Assembly: GCF_052180245.1 (NCBI RefSeq)
Contig: NZ_CP197474.1
Coordinates: 3,410,001 to 3,474,000, forward strand
Origin: Parapusillimonas sp013416435
GTDB taxonomy: Bacteria; Pseudomonadota; Gammaproteobacteria; Burkholderiales; Burkholderiaceae_B
Direction of reading: 5' to 3'
DNA: 64,000 nt
This document shows, piece after piece, positions 31,309 through 40,574 of this stretch. A model generated the notes under the pieces. The model saw nothing but the letters and a program-made list of their open reading frames with translations, was not told the origin of the DNA and did not search any database. Each line of letters starts with the position of its first letter. The first letter of the stretch is position 1. Made by a program: the position numbers and the translations under genes.

Positions 31309-32319
31309 ATGAAGAAAGCAACCGTCCGCGACGTTGCAAGCAAAGCACAGGTGAGCACCGCCACGGTCTCGCGAGTTGTGCATGGCCAGAGGGTTCGTCC
31401 TGGCGTCAAGGAAAGGGTGGAGGCAGCGATGGCAGCATTGCAGTATCGGCCCAATCTTGCTGCCCGAAACTTGCGCACCAATGCATCCGGGATCATTGCC
31501 TGCGTGATCCGGGGGCTTCTCATGCCCGAACTATCACCTTTTATCCGCGCTGCTGAAAGCGAGTTGCGCGCCGCCGGCTACACGCTGCTGCTCGCCAGCA
31601 GTAACGAAGAAGCTGAAACGCAAAAGGAGCTCATCGAGCGCATTATGCGTCAGGGCGTCGACGGGCTGCTTTTTACCGCCACATCCGATGAAGGCAACGT
31701 TCTTAAGAATACGATGGAAAACATCGGTCTACCTACGGTATTGCTTGATCGCGAAGCGGACTTTCTAGCCGACTCGTCTGTCGTGGATCACCAAAACGGG
31801 ATACGGCTGGCCGTGGACTATTTGGCATCTCTGGGTCATAGGCGTATCTGCCTGCTGACGGTACCGCAAAGCATGCGGCCGGGGCGCGAAAGAGTGCTGG
31901 CATTCAATCATGCACTCGCCGCGAACGGCATCGCCGCCGACGAAACAATTATTCAAGACCACTTCCTTGATGGCGCTCAGGCGGCTCTTGGCGTGGCCCA
32001 GTTGCTTGAAAGCGCAAATCCACCAACGGCAATTATCTCTGGCGGAATGACGCTATTGAGCAGCGTCTTGCGTGCGACAAATATGCTAGGACGCAAAATT
32101 CCCCAGGACCTGTCCATTGTTGCCGGCTGTGACTCCGAGTTGGCCGAGATTTTTACCCCCAGTATCACGACCATCCGTTGGGATGTATGGCAGTGGGGCA
32201 CAATCTCCGCCAGGCTGCTGTTGGAGCGTATTGGCGCCAAAGCACCGCTTGAAAAACGGCAGTGGATCATGCCGACCGAGTTGGTGGTGCGAAACTCCTG
32301 CATGCGCATTCACCGATGA
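31309..32319 (+). CDS. LacI-family transcriptional regulator
   Basis: A 336-residue LacI/GalR regulator. The helix-turn-helix is ATVRDVASKAQVSTATVSRVVHG at about residues 4-26, with the hinge NLAARNLRTN, then a periplasmic-binding-like effector domain to the end. The ATG at 31309 is preferred to the GTG at 31306 because GGAG lies 7 bases upstream. It is divergent from the lyase-Bug operon, with two candidate operators between. The effector is unknown, probably the substrate or product of that operon. Confidence 0.88.
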   Translation: MKKATVRDVASKAQVSTATVSRVVHGQRVRPGVKERVEAAMAALQYRPNLAARNLRTNASGIIACVIRGLLMPELSPFIRAAESELRAAGYTLLLASSNEEAETQKELIERIMRQGVDGLLFTATSDEGNVLKNTMENIGLPTVLLDREADFLADSSVVDHQNGIRLAVDYLASLGHRRICLLTVPQSMRPGRERVLAFNHALAANGIAADETIIQDHFLDGAQAALGVAQLLESANPPTAIISGGMTLLSSVLRATNMLGRKIPQDLSIVAGCDSELAEIFTPSITTIRWDVWQWGTISARLLLERIGAKAPLEKRQWIMPTELVVRNSCMRIHR

Positions 32320-32400
32320 GCACACACCGCTGTCGCGGAAATGTGTATCATGCCGGCCAATGGTCCAAGGCTGGCTCACGACTCTTTTGACTTAAAGACA

Positions 32401-33018
32401 ATGGACATTACATTAACGCTGTCGGTAATTGCCGTGACGTGGCTGGTGCTGCGTACGCGTTATCAGCGCACGCATATTGCTTTGCTTGGGCGCCACCTGG
32501 CCAACTTGCAGCTCGAACGCCACATGGAAACGCTGACACAGGGATACGTCCGCGCCATTCATGAAGAGGCCGAATCACGTCAGCTCCACGTGCTGGAAAC
32601 TCTCTCTCAAACCGAACGTGTGGCCGCTTCACAAGCGCAGTCGCTGGCCAGCTCCATGCAAAAGGAAGGCGCCCAAGCGACCAGGATGGGTGTGCTCTCG
32701 TTTTTTGTTCCTTACGCCGAACGCCTTCTACCCGCGGCGGGACGGGATTTTCGCGAGCTGCTGAACATCCATGCAGCCGGCCTGCGTCATGTGGTGGATA
32801 ACGAAAGCGGCTGGGATGCAAAGAGCCGTGCCTACCACCTCTCGGCAGAGTTGTATCTGTTGCAGCACAGTTGCCACTGGTTTTGCAAATCGCGCGCCAT
32901 CGCCGACGCGCGATTGAAGCTGCGACATCAGGTCAGCCATCAGAAGGTTCTGGACTCGGTGTCTGCCGCGACACGCTCCGCGTATCTTCAATGGCTGCGC
33001 GGAGACGCAGAGCGGTAA
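32401..33018 (+). CDS. Membrane-anchored protein of unknown function
   Basis: A 205-residue protein. An N-terminal membrane segment (ITLTLSVIAVTWLVL) is followed by a long helical region rich in Gln, Glu and Arg, likely coiled coil (about residues 35-105), and a C-terminal part with several His and Cys (LQHSCHWFCKSRAI). The ATG at 32401 is chosen because it begins the membrane segment; an in-frame ATG at 32341 is possible. I recognise no family. Confidence 0.55.
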   Translation: MDITLTLSVIAVTWLVLRTRYQRTHIALLGRHLANLQLERHMETLTQGYVRAIHEEAESRQLHVLETLSQTERVAASQAQSLASSMQKEGAQATRMGVLSFFVPYAERLLPAAGRDFRELLNIHAAGLRHVVDNESGWDAKSRAYHLSAELYLLQHSCHWFCKSRAIADARLKLRHQVSHQKVLDSVSAATRSAYLQWLRGDAER

Positions 33019-33124
33019 GCGCTGCGCCTCACGGCATGCCAGGTAGGCAATGACGGGGTGTGGTATACAGTGCTCAAGAGGCTCATTGCTCAGCCCTTCC
33101 AATAACTCGCCCAGGAGAACCGAC

Positions 33125-33385
33125 ATGAACGTGCCAACCCCGCGCATGACCAATCTATTCCTTCAGCTCGGACTCGATGCCGACGAGGCGGCGATTGCGC
33201 AGTTCATCAAGACCCATCAGCTGCCGGCCGACGTCAGGCTGTCAGAGGCGCCCTACTGGAACGACGCTCAGCGCCAATTTCTCAGTGAACAGATCAAGGA
33301 AGACGCGGCTTGGGCGATCGTGGTGGACCAGCTCAACGAATCCCTGCATGAAGACGCCGTAAAAGCCAGCACCGGCCAGGGATAG
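33125..33385 (+). CDS. DUF2789 family protein
   Basis: An 86-residue soluble protein matching DUF2789: LFLQLGLDADEAAIAQFIKTHQLP, then APYWNDAQRQFLSEQIKEDAAWAIVVDQLNE. It is helical and without catalytic motifs. The ATG at 33125 has CAGGAG upstream. The family is widespread in proteobacteria and its function is unknown. It is apparently a single-gene unit between the membrane protein and the convergent TonB receptor. Confidence 0.85.
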   Translation: MNVPTPRMTNLFLQLGLDADEAAIAQFIKTHQLPADVRLSEAPYWNDAQRQFLSEQIKEDAAWAIVVDQLNESLHEDAVKASTGQG

Positions 33386-33429
33386 CCAGGCAGCGGCCAC
33401 AGGCGTGGCGCCGCCCGCCGCCCGCGTCG

Positions 33430-35421
33430 TCAGTACTCGATGGTCAGGCCGGCATAATAGCGCCGGCCGTCCAGATGCTTGCCGTATTCGCTGGAGTCGA
33501 TTTCCTTGTTCAGCGCATTATAGACACCGGCAAAGCCCAAGACGCGCTTGCTGAAACGATAGGTCGCACCCAGATCGACGATGGCGTAGGCAGGAATCTC
33601 TTCAGTGCCGCCGTCTATGCTCCTGCTCTTGTATTTTGCCTTGGTCCAAAGCTTGAGATCGTTATTGAGCTGGTAGTCCAGCCCCAGGTTGAACATATGG
33701 CGCGGCGTGTTGTTCAGCGCCTTGCCCGCGTCCGTGCCCGATTTGATTTCACTGTCCGACAAGGTGTAGCTGGTGCTCAGCAACAGCTTGTCGGTCACGG
33801 GCATACCGAACGCCGCTTCGACGCCTCGCAGCGTAGCGGAATCCAGATTCACGTATTGCTGAATGCTCTCGCGCGGCGGATTGTTGCCATAGATGCAAGC
33901 GGGCGGCGCACCGACTGGCGTGTTGCACACGTATTCCTTGCCGATCTTGTCCTTGAACCGGGTGTAGTAGGCCATTACGCTGAAACTCAGCTTTTCCGGC
34001 GTCGCGTAGGCAAAGCCAAACTCGAAGTTGGTGCTCTTCTCCGGCTGCAGGTTGGAATTGCCCTTGTCCCACGAGCGGCCACGGGCGGCGGGTTCGACGA
34101 TGTTGTCGTCGGCCTGCTTCAGCGAGGGCGTCTTGTAGCCGCCGCTGATGCCACCTTTCAGGTTCAAGTTGTCGGTCAGGCGATACACACCGTAGACCCG
34201 AGGCGTGAAGTGCGTACCGAAGTGCTCGTTCTTGTCCAGTCTCGCGCCGCCGGTCAGCGTCAGCCTATCGGTGACCGACCATTCGTTCTCGGCGAACAGC
34301 GCGGCCTGCCAGCGCTCCAGATTGGTGGCGATGGATCCCTGGAACCGTGCTTCATCATGGATGGTCTTCTCTTGCTTGTATTCGGCGCCCACCGTCAGCA
34401 TGTGCGCATCGAAGGGCACGACCGTCTTGGTGTTGAGAGTCGTGGCGCGATAGCCGGATTCAATATCGCCGTTGATGATGTCGACGGACTCGTGCAGCAT
34501 CCACGATTTGGTTTCCGCGCCCCGCCCCCAGCGCCAGTCGTGCGTCAGGCCATAGACGGTGCGCTCGTTATGCATCATGGATTCGTCCGTCGCGCTTTTT
34601 TCGCTGCGGTCGTTCTTGTTGCGTGCGTGACCTCCCTCCAGTTCCAGGCTGTGCTGCTCGTTCAGCTTCCAAGCGAACTTGGCTGTGTTGTCGATGCGGT
34701 CCTTGGCCGCGTAGCCGCCTTGGATGCTGTCTTCCATGCGCCGATACTTGGAGCCGTACAGTGTCATGGCAAGGCGGTCGTCGACCAATGGGCCGCTCAG
34801 GTAATAGCGTCCCTGATACGCATTGCCTGCGTCGGAATCGCCCTGGAATACGCCGTCCACCGTCAGGCTGCCCCGCCACTCTTTGGGGACTTTCTTGGTG
34901 ATGACGTTGATCACTCCACCCAACGCGCTGGAGCCGTACAGCGACGACATCGGGCCGCGGATCACCTCGATGCGCTCGATGGCTGACAGCGGCGGCAGCC
35001 AACTGGTCTGGGCGCCGCCGCCGAAGCCGTTGTAGTAGGCCTCGCTTGATGCGCCCAGCGGCTTGCCGTCGATCAGAAAAAGCACATAGCTCTCACCCAT
35101 GCCGCGGATATTGACCGAGGTCGATTCGATCTTGCCGCCCGCGCCGCCTTCGATACTGACGCCGGGAATGTCCTGCAGTGCATCGGTGACGTCGCGATAG
35201 AACTTCCCCTCCAGATCCTCGCTGGTAATGACCGAGATCGAAGCGGGCGCATCAGCGATCGCCTGTTCGAACCCCGTCGCAGTGATGACGACGTTCGGCA
35301 ACTGCGTAACGGACGCGCCGGCGGACTGCGCCACGGCGCTGGTAAGGGGGAGTAGCCCGGCGAGCGCGCAGCCCACCGCTACACTGCTCGCTTTCAGAGG
35401 AAAGTGGAGTGTGGATGACAT
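33430..35421 (-). CDS. TonB-dependent siderophore-type receptor
   Basis: A 663-residue outer-membrane receptor with a signal peptide (to about residue 31), a TonB box (LPNVVITATG) near 40-50, a plug domain (ITSEDLEGKFYRDVTDALQDIPGVSI, then RGPMSSLYGSSALGGVINVITKK) and a 22-strand barrel ending in an aromatic strand (YYAGLTIEY). It is closest in style to catecholate receptors of the CirA/FepA type; the ligand is not certain. A Fur-like box lies 60-90 bases upstream, and a QseBC-like two-component system precedes it on the same strand, suggesting joint control by iron. Confidence 0.9.
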   Translation of the reverse strand: MSSTLHFPLKASSVAVGCALAGLLPLTSAVAQSAGASVTQLPNVVITATGFEQAIADAPASISVITSEDLEGKFYRDVTDALQDIPGVSIEGGAGGKIESTSVNIRGMGESYVLFLIDGKPLGASSEAYYNGFGGGAQTSWLPPLSAIERIEVIRGPMSSLYGSSALGGVINVITKKVPKEWRGSLTVDGVFQGDSDAGNAYQGRYYLSGPLVDDRLAMTLYGSKYRRMEDSIQGGYAAKDRIDNTAKFAWKLNEQHSLELEGGHARNKNDRSEKSATDESMMHNERTVYGLTHDWRWGRGAETKSWMLHESVDIINGDIESGYRATTLNTKTVVPFDAHMLTVGAEYKQEKTIHDEARFQGSIATNLERWQAALFAENEWSVTDRLTLTGGARLDKNEHFGTHFTPRVYGVYRLTDNLNLKGGISGGYKTPSLKQADDNIVEPAARGRSWDKGNSNLQPEKSTNFEFGFAYATPEKLSFSVMAYYTRFKDKIGKEYVCNTPVGAPPACIYGNNPPRESIQQYVNLDSATLRGVEAAFGMPVTDKLLLSTSYTLSDSEIKSGTDAGKALNNTPRHMFNLGLDYQLNNDLKLWTKAKYKSRSIDGGTEEIPAYAIVDLGATYRFSKRVLGFAGVYNALNKEIDSSEYGKHLDGRRYYAGLTIEY

Positions 35422-35481
35422 CGAACTGATCCTATCGGAAACGGAGGTTCTGACACCTCCTGGGCTATATGAAATAGCCTA

Positions 35482-35510
35482 GTTAATGAGAATGAAAACT
35501 ACTTTCATTC
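35482..35510 (-). promoter_or_regulatory. Fur-like box before the TonB receptor
   Basis: TTAATGAGAATGAAA matches the 5' part of the Fur consensus, and GAATGAAA/TTTCATTC form an 8-bp dyad (35490-35510). Confidence 0.6.
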
Positions 35511-35528
35511 TGTATATTTTGACAGGGC

Positions 35529-36869
35529 TTACTGACCATTTTCTGACGCGAGCGGAAATCGCATGCGCACGGTGCAGGATGCAGCGTCGATGAAATGAAT
35601 ATCCGCTTCGGCATTGCGTAGCGCTTGGCGCGCAATAGCGAGGCCCAGGCCCGAGCCTGCGCTATCCTGACTGCCTTTATGGAATCGTTGGAAGACCGTT
35701 TCGCGCAGATGCGCGGGCACGCCTGACCCCTCGTCCGATATATCGAGCAACGCAGCGCCGTCTTGCGCACGGTAAAGGCGGACTGCAACGGTGCCCTGGC
35801 CGTGCGCCAGGGCATTTTCGACAATGTTGAGGATGGCATCACACAGCGCGTCGGCATCGCCGCCGACAAAGACCTGGTCCTGTATGTCAGCCTCTACTTC
35901 ACGCTCTTGCTGCTCGAACAGCGGGATCAGCGATGCGACGACCTCTCGGGTCAGACGCGACAGGAAGACCACGTCGTCCGTCGCGCTGGAGTGCAGTGCG
36001 TGATCCCGACGGGCCAGCGTCAGCAACTGTCCGACCAAGCGGCGCAGGCGCTGCATTTCCTGTTCGATGGCGGGCCAGTCGGCCTTGCCTTCATGCTGCA
36101 TTTTCTGCAGGCGCAGATCCAGCACCGTCAATGGTGTGCGCAGCTCGTGAGCCGCATCGGCCACCAGCTGTTTTTGAGCGGCCAGCGCTTGGCCGAGCCG
36201 ATCCAGTGCCTGGTTGGCGGCCTGCGCCAGCGGCAGGACTTCCCGGGGCAGATGCTTCAGTGGAATGCGGCGTTCAGGATCATGAGGACTGATCTCGGCG
36301 GCCAGCGCGGCGGCTTGGCGCACCGGGCGCAAGGTCCAGCGCATCAAGCCCCACATGATCAGCACGGTGACCAGCAGAAATAGCGGCAGCACGAGCAAGC
36401 CATGCAGCAGCCGCGTCTGCAGCAGTGCGTCGATCAAGTTTCGTTCCAGCGTGTCCAGCTTCGAGACTATGAGCGTGGTGCCATCGGCCAGCGGCACCGG
36501 AACGCCTATGACCTTGCCAAAGCCTCGATAAGACTTGAGCCTCATGGGCTTGAGGGCTTCATCCAGCGTGCCCGGCCGCATGCGTAGTGGGCGGGGCAGA
36601 TTAGCCGAATGCCACAAGGCTACGCCGCTGGCATCGTACAGCGTGTAGTACAGCTCGCCGCCCGCATACTCCCGCGGAAGAAGGCTCAGGTCGCTGGCGG
36701 AAGTCAGGTCTTGCGCAATCTCTTGTGCCTGCAGCAGCAATGTGCTGTAGCGGAGTTCGTCACGTGTGTTGTACAGATGCCAGAGCAAGCTGCCCAATCC
36801 CAGCATGCCGACCAGCAGCAAGGCCGCGAAAATTCGCCAGGCCAGACTACGCCGGACCATCTGCGTCAT
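35529..36869 (-). CDS. QseC/PmrB-like sensor histidine kinase
   Basis: A 446-residue membrane kinase. TM1 is about residues 13-32, a periplasmic sensor with short strands is about 40-150, TM2 is about 157-175, then a HAMP-like linker. The H-box VADAAHELRTPLTVLDLRL has the phospho-acceptor His241, followed by N-box NIVENALAHGQG and G boxes DEGSGVP and GSGLGLAIARQAL. Its start overlaps the regulator stop by 4 bases. The neighbourhood of a Fur box and iron transport genes suggests iron or membrane-related sensing; the signal is not known. Confidence 0.9.
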   Translation of the reverse strand: MTQMVRRSLAWRIFAALLLVGMLGLGSLLWHLYNTRDELRYSTLLLQAQEIAQDLTSASDLSLLPREYAGGELYYTLYDASGVALWHSANLPRPLRMRPGTLDEALKPMRLKSYRGFGKVIGVPVPLADGTTLIVSKLDTLERNLIDALLQTRLLHGLLVLPLFLLVTVLIMWGLMRWTLRPVRQAAALAAEISPHDPERRIPLKHLPREVLPLAQAANQALDRLGQALAAQKQLVADAAHELRTPLTVLDLRLQKMQHEGKADWPAIEQEMQRLRRLVGQLLTLARRDHALHSSATDDVVFLSRLTREVVASLIPLFEQQEREVEADIQDQVFVGGDADALCDAILNIVENALAHGQGTVAVRLYRAQDGAALLDISDEGSGVPAHLRETVFQRFHKGSQDSAGSGLGLAIARQALRNAEADIHFIDAASCTVRMRFPLASENGQ

Positions 36870-37540
36870 CCATTCTGCATCAAGCGGTAGCCTATGCCGC
36901 GTACGGTCTGGATGCTTGCCTGCGCCTCGCCCTCGGCCAGCTTGCGCCTCAGCCGCGACACCAGCGCCTCGATGGCGTTTAGCGTGACGCTTTCACCGTC
37001 GGCATAAAGATGTTCCTCCAGGTACTCCTTGACGACGATACGAGGCGATGCTCGCAGCATTTCTTCCAGAAGCATGGTTTCGCGCCGGGAAAGCGCCAAT
37101 ACCCTGCCATCCACGCTGGCATGACGCGCCTGGGGTTCAAATACGAGATTGCCGCAGTTCAGCACCGCAAACGATCGTGAAGCGCGGCGCAAAACGGCAC
37201 GTATGCGGGCCTCCAGCTCGCGCACGTCGAAAGGCTTGAGTATGTAGTCGTCAGCTCCCGCATCAAGGCTGGAGACCCGGCTTTCAACGGTATCGCGCGC
37301 GGTCAACACGATGCAGGGAATGGGGCCATCGCGGCCGGCGGCCCGCTGCGCGAGCACGCGTTGGCCGTCCATGTCGGGCAGACCCAGATCAAGAATCATT
37401 GCGTCATAACGCGTAACGCACTGGGCGGCAAGCGCGCCTCGGCCGGTTTCCACAGCGTCTACGGCAAAGCCGCGGTGCCGCAGGTGGTCCACAAGCAGAG
37501 TACGCAGCTTGGGCTGGTCTTCCACGACGAGCAGTTTCAT
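36866..37540 (-). CDS. OmpR-family response regulator (QseB-like)
   Basis: A 224-residue OmpR/PhoB-type regulator. The receiver has the phosphorylated Asp51 in MILDLGLPDMDG and the conserved Lys in ILKPFDVRELEARI, followed by a winged-helix effector domain (about 125-224, SRRETMLLEEMLRASPRIVVKEYLEE). It is coupled to the kinase through a 4-base overlap. A Fur-like box lies 75-105 bases upstream, shared with the divergent DUF3649-PepSY operon, so iron may control both. Confidence 0.9.
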   Translation of the reverse strand: MKLLVVEDQPKLRTLLVDHLRHRGFAVDAVETGRGALAAQCVTRYDAMILDLGLPDMDGQRVLAQRAAGRDGPIPCIVLTARDTVESRVSSLDAGADDYILKPFDVRELEARIRAVLRRASRSFAVLNCGNLVFEPQARHASVDGRVLALSRRETMLLEEMLRASPRIVVKEYLEEHLYADGESVTLNAIEALVSRLRRKLAEGEAQASIQTVRGIGYRLMQNG

Positions 37541-37613
37541 TGGATTTCAACAGCAGGATTGTCAGCTTGGGATCAGGTTGATGTGGCAGACTTGCAGCCT
37601 GATCGATGCAATG

Positions 37614-37644
37614 AATAATTCTTATTGCGTCTTATTCTCATTAT
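37614..37644. promoter_or_regulatory. Fur-like box between regulator gene and PepSY operon
   Basis: Read on the minus strand it begins ATAATGAGAATAAGA, close to the Fur consensus, with a second AATAAGAATTATT half behind it. It is in the divergent region, so it could serve both directions. Confidence 0.55.
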
Positions 37645-37689
37645 AGATTCTATTTCTTTTAACTGTCTACCAGTAAGCAGGGCTGAAAA

Positions 37690-37989
37690 ATGGAAATGCT
37701 CAAGCAGGTCCGGTGGCTGGATAAGCAACGCCTGGATATCGCCGTGCGCACGTTGCTGGGAGTGGGAGCGGGCTATGCGCTGTCTGCGCTGATGACCGCA
37801 TCCTTGAGCCTGGCGCTGCCGATGGCTCGCGCCGAAGCGGTAATGACCGCGACCATGCTCGCCTTTTTGGCGTATGTCGCGCTCATCATCTGGGCTTACG
37901 CAGCGAACAGCGTATGGCGGCTGACCGGCGTCTGGGCTGTCTTGGCGGCGGCTTTATGGCTCGCAATGGCTTGGGGGGAGCGAGCATGA
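37690..37989 (+). CDS. DUF3649 small membrane protein of iron-uptake operon
   Basis: A 99-residue inner-membrane protein with three predicted helices (GYALSALMTASLSLALPM, AVMTATMLAFLAYVALIIW, WAVLAAALWLAMAW). DUF3649 genes regularly stand before PepSY-TM and DUF3325 genes near siderophore receptors. Its stop overlaps the start of the PepSY gene by 4 bases. Its likely role is accessory to reductive iron release at the inner membrane, from genomic context only. Confidence 0.8.
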   Translation: MEMLKQVRWLDKQRLDIAVRTLLGVGAGYALSALMTASLSLALPMARAEAVMTATMLAFLAYVALIIWAYAANSVWRLTGVWAVLAAALWLAMAWGERA

Positions 37990-39605
37990 AGGCACTGGGA
38001 TTTCGACAAATCAATTCCTGGTTGCATACATGGTCGGGCTTGTTGCTGGGCTGGCTGCTGTTTGCCGTATTCCTGACGGGGACACTGAGTTATTTCCGTC
38101 AGGAAATCACCTACTGGATGCAGCCCGAGCTGCATGCTTCGCAAGCTCGGGCACAGACAGCCATTCAGGCCATGGAGGCCATGGGGCGCCTGGCACCAGA
38201 CGCCGCGTCCTGGCAGATCACGCTGCCCAGCGAGCGCAATCCCACCGTCCGCGCCCGCTGGTACGAGCAAGGCGAGCGTGTCGCCAAGGGTGGAGGAAAG
38301 AGCGTCACGCTGGATGCCACGACGATGGAACCCTTGCTTGGCCGCCCCACCGCCGGCGGTGAATTCCTGTACCGCTTTCATTTCGAACTATATGGCATGG
38401 ATCGCACCTGGGGACGCTGGATAATCGGCGTGGCTACGATGTTCATGCTGGTGGCCATCGTCAGCGGCGTCATCATCCATAAGAAAATCTTTGTCGACCT
38501 CTTCACCTTTCGCCGGCGCAAAGGCCAGCGCTCCTGGATGGACGCGCACAACGCTCTGGCCGTGTTGTCGCTGCCCTTCCACTTCATGATCACCTACAGC
38601 GGCTTGCTTTTGCTGATGTTCCTGCTGATGCCCTGGGGCATCGATGCCGCCTACAACGGCGATACGCGGGCCTTTTTTGCCGATCGCGGGCGCGCCGCTG
38701 CGCCCGCCCCCTCAGCAGGCATGAAAAATCACGAATCACCCACGCCACTGGCCATGGCACCCGTCGGCCCGATGCTGGAGACCGCCAGCGGTCAATGGCC
38801 GGAAGGCGTCGCCAGCATTTCGGTTTCCCAGCCGGGACGCGCAGGTTCCACGATAGAGCTGCGCCAGAAAGGCGCGGAAACCCTGCTGAACCATGCCGCC
38901 GGCGAACGGATGGTGTTCGATGCCGGCTCGGGCGAATTGAAGGACACCATACGTTCCGACGTGCCAGGTGCCGGTGTCTCCACGTACAACGTGTTCTCGG
39001 CTTTGCATCGACTGCGTTTCGCCGATGTCTGGATGCGCTGGCTGTTCTTCATCGCCGGCGTAATGGGCACGGCCATGGTCGGCACCGGCATGATTCTTTG
39101 GGTGGTCAAGCGACTGCCGCAAAAACGCAAGGGCCGTTATCACGCCGGCCATCGCCTGGCGGAACGCATGAACGTCGCGGCCATTGCCGGCTTGTTCATT
39201 GCCGTGGGTGCATACTTCTGGCTCAACAGGCTGCTTCCCGCATCGCTGGCTGGGCGGGCCGGATGGGAGGTCAATGGTTTCTTCATTGCCTGGGCCCTGA
39301 CGTTGCTGCACGCCTGCCTGCGCGAACATGGACAAGCCTGGAAAGAGCAGTTGTACGCTATCGTCCTGCTGTTTGCGGGCCTGCCCATCGTAAATTTCTG
39401 GTATCCCGACAGCCATCTGGCGGCATCCATCGCGAACGGACGCTGGACACTGGCCTCCATGGATCTCGTACTGCTGGCGACCGCCGCACTGGCGGCGTGG
39501 GCCGAGTGGCATCTGCGTCCGACGCGCAAGCCGGCGCGCGCAGCCAAGCAGGAAGCCCACGAGGCCTCTCCAGTTCAATCTACCGTGCAGGAAGCGGCAT
39601 CATGA
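37986..39605 (+). CDS. PepSY-associated membrane protein, putative ferric-siderophore reductase
   Basis: A 539-residue membrane protein of the PepSY-TM (PiuB-like) family. The first helix is WSGLLLGWLLFAVFLTGTLSYF, followed by a periplasmic PepSY-type domain, further helices around GVATMFMLVAIVSGVIIHKKIF, HNALAVLSLPFHFMITYSGLLLLMFLLM, and a C-terminal bundle. Histidines in the helices (HTW, HKK, HNAL, HFM, HAGHR) are candidate heme ligands. Members are thought to reduce ferric siderophores at the inner membrane. It is coupled to the genes before and after by 4-base overlaps. Confidence 0.88.
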   Translation: MKALGFRQINSWLHTWSGLLLGWLLFAVFLTGTLSYFRQEITYWMQPELHASQARAQTAIQAMEAMGRLAPDAASWQITLPSERNPTVRARWYEQGERVAKGGGKSVTLDATTMEPLLGRPTAGGEFLYRFHFELYGMDRTWGRWIIGVATMFMLVAIVSGVIIHKKIFVDLFTFRRRKGQRSWMDAHNALAVLSLPFHFMITYSGLLLLMFLLMPWGIDAAYNGDTRAFFADRGRAAAPAPSAGMKNHESPTPLAMAPVGPMLETASGQWPEGVASISVSQPGRAGSTIELRQKGAETLLNHAAGERMVFDAGSGELKDTIRSDVPGAGVSTYNVFSALHRLRFADVWMRWLFFIAGVMGTAMVGTGMILWVVKRLPQKRKGRYHAGHRLAERMNVAAIAGLFIAVGAYFWLNRLLPASLAGRAGWEVNGFFIAWALTLLHACLREHGQAWKEQLYAIVLLFAGLPIVNFWYPDSHLAASIANGRWTLASMDLVLLATAALAAWAEWHLRPTRKPARAAKQEAHEASPVQSTVQEAAS

Positions 39606-39925
39606 TCATGGCTGCCACGATATTCCTGGGCATGACCGGCATGGCGTCGCTCAGCATGGCAATGGAAAAGCATCATGAACAGATTTGGGGCAACACCCGG
39701 CTGACGGTCCAGCGAGCCTGGGCGATGCGTGCTGCGGGGTGGCTGCTGCTGTTCGCATCGGCGGCGCTGGCGGTGCGCATGCAAGGAGCAACCATGGGCC
39801 TGACGCTATGGGTCATGGAGGTCAGCTTCGCGTCGGTTTGTGTGGGCCTGTTGCTGAGCTATGCGCCCCGCTTGCTGCCTTGGCTGGCGGCGAGCGGGCT
39901 TCTGGCGGCCTGGCTCGCCGCGTGA
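39602..39925 (+). CDS. DUF3325 small membrane protein of iron-uptake operon
   Basis: A 107-residue inner-membrane protein with three helices, starting at an ATG that overlaps the PepSY stop by 4 bases. It fits DUF3325 (MASLSMAMEKHHEQIWG, the conserved SLAM-x-x-H-x-x-Q pattern). It is the third gene of the DUF3649-PepSY-DUF3325 set, known to accompany siderophore uptake; its own role is unknown. Confidence 0.82.
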   Translation: MIMAATIFLGMTGMASLSMAMEKHHEQIWGNTRLTVQRAWAMRAAGWLLLFASAALAVRMQGATMGLTLWVMEVSFASVCVGLLLSYAPRLLPWLAASGLLAAWLAA

Positions 39926-40082
39926 TGATGCGTAGGCCGCAAGCGTTACGATACCGTGCGGAAGCCCTTGCCTTAGCCGTCCAATCTAGGCGATTTCTTC
40001 TGGATCGCTACAATGCCACCATCTATGCATCAGCATGGATGGCAGTTTTACCTACAAACCAAGAATGATCAAAGAGGCAAAA

Positions 40083-40535
40083 ATGAATGGCTATTCAATC
40101 AGGGCGGTAAAAAGCAGTGATCGGTCCCAGTGGGACAAGCTGTATGCCGGGTACGCTGCATTCTATGGCGTTGATCAAAGCTCCGAAATGCGTGACATTG
40201 TCTGGTCCTGGCTGCACGACGACCTCAAGGAAACCTGCGGGTTGGTTGCCGAAGGCAATGACGGAAAATTGATCGGCATCGCCCATTTCCGGCCGTTCGC
40301 CCGCCCTCTTTCGGCAACGACCGGCTGTTTTCTTGATGATCTCTTCGTTCTGCCCGATGCGCGGGGAGCCAAGGTCGCTGATGCCCTGATCCACCGGATT
40401 CGCGAAATCGCGGCCGAAAAAGGGTGGTCTATGGTCAGGTGGATCACGGCCGACAATAATTACAGAGCGCGGGCCGTCTATGACCGCCTTGCCGTCAAGA
40501 CCAGCTGGGTCACCTACGACATCAAAATCGAGTAA
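40083..40535 (+). CDS. GNAT family N-acetyltransferase
   Basis: A 150-residue GNAT protein. A typical first strand (SIRAVKSSDRSQWDKLYAGYAAFYG) is followed by the beta-4 strand GIAHFRPFARPL, CFLDDLFVLPDARG, and the acetyl-CoA-binding turn ARGAKVADALIHRIREIA, then MVRWITADNNYRARAVYDRL. The full length is normal. The acceptor is unknown. It stands alone between the iron operon and the convergent EamA transporter. Confidence 0.88.
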   Translation: MNGYSIRAVKSSDRSQWDKLYAGYAAFYGVDQSSEMRDIVWSWLHDDLKETCGLVAEGNDGKLIGIAHFRPFARPLSATTGCFLDDLFVLPDARGAKVADALIHRIREIAAEKGWSMVRWITADNNYRARAVYDRLAVKTSWVTYDIKIE

Positions 40536-40574
40536 GCGTCCATTGATCCTTTCATTCAAATCCGTCGCAAGCGA

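Noticed and set aside
33475..34986. A 503-codon open frame on the plus strand under the TonB receptor
   Set aside because: Antisense shadow; the minus-strand receptor has signal peptide, plug and barrel features.
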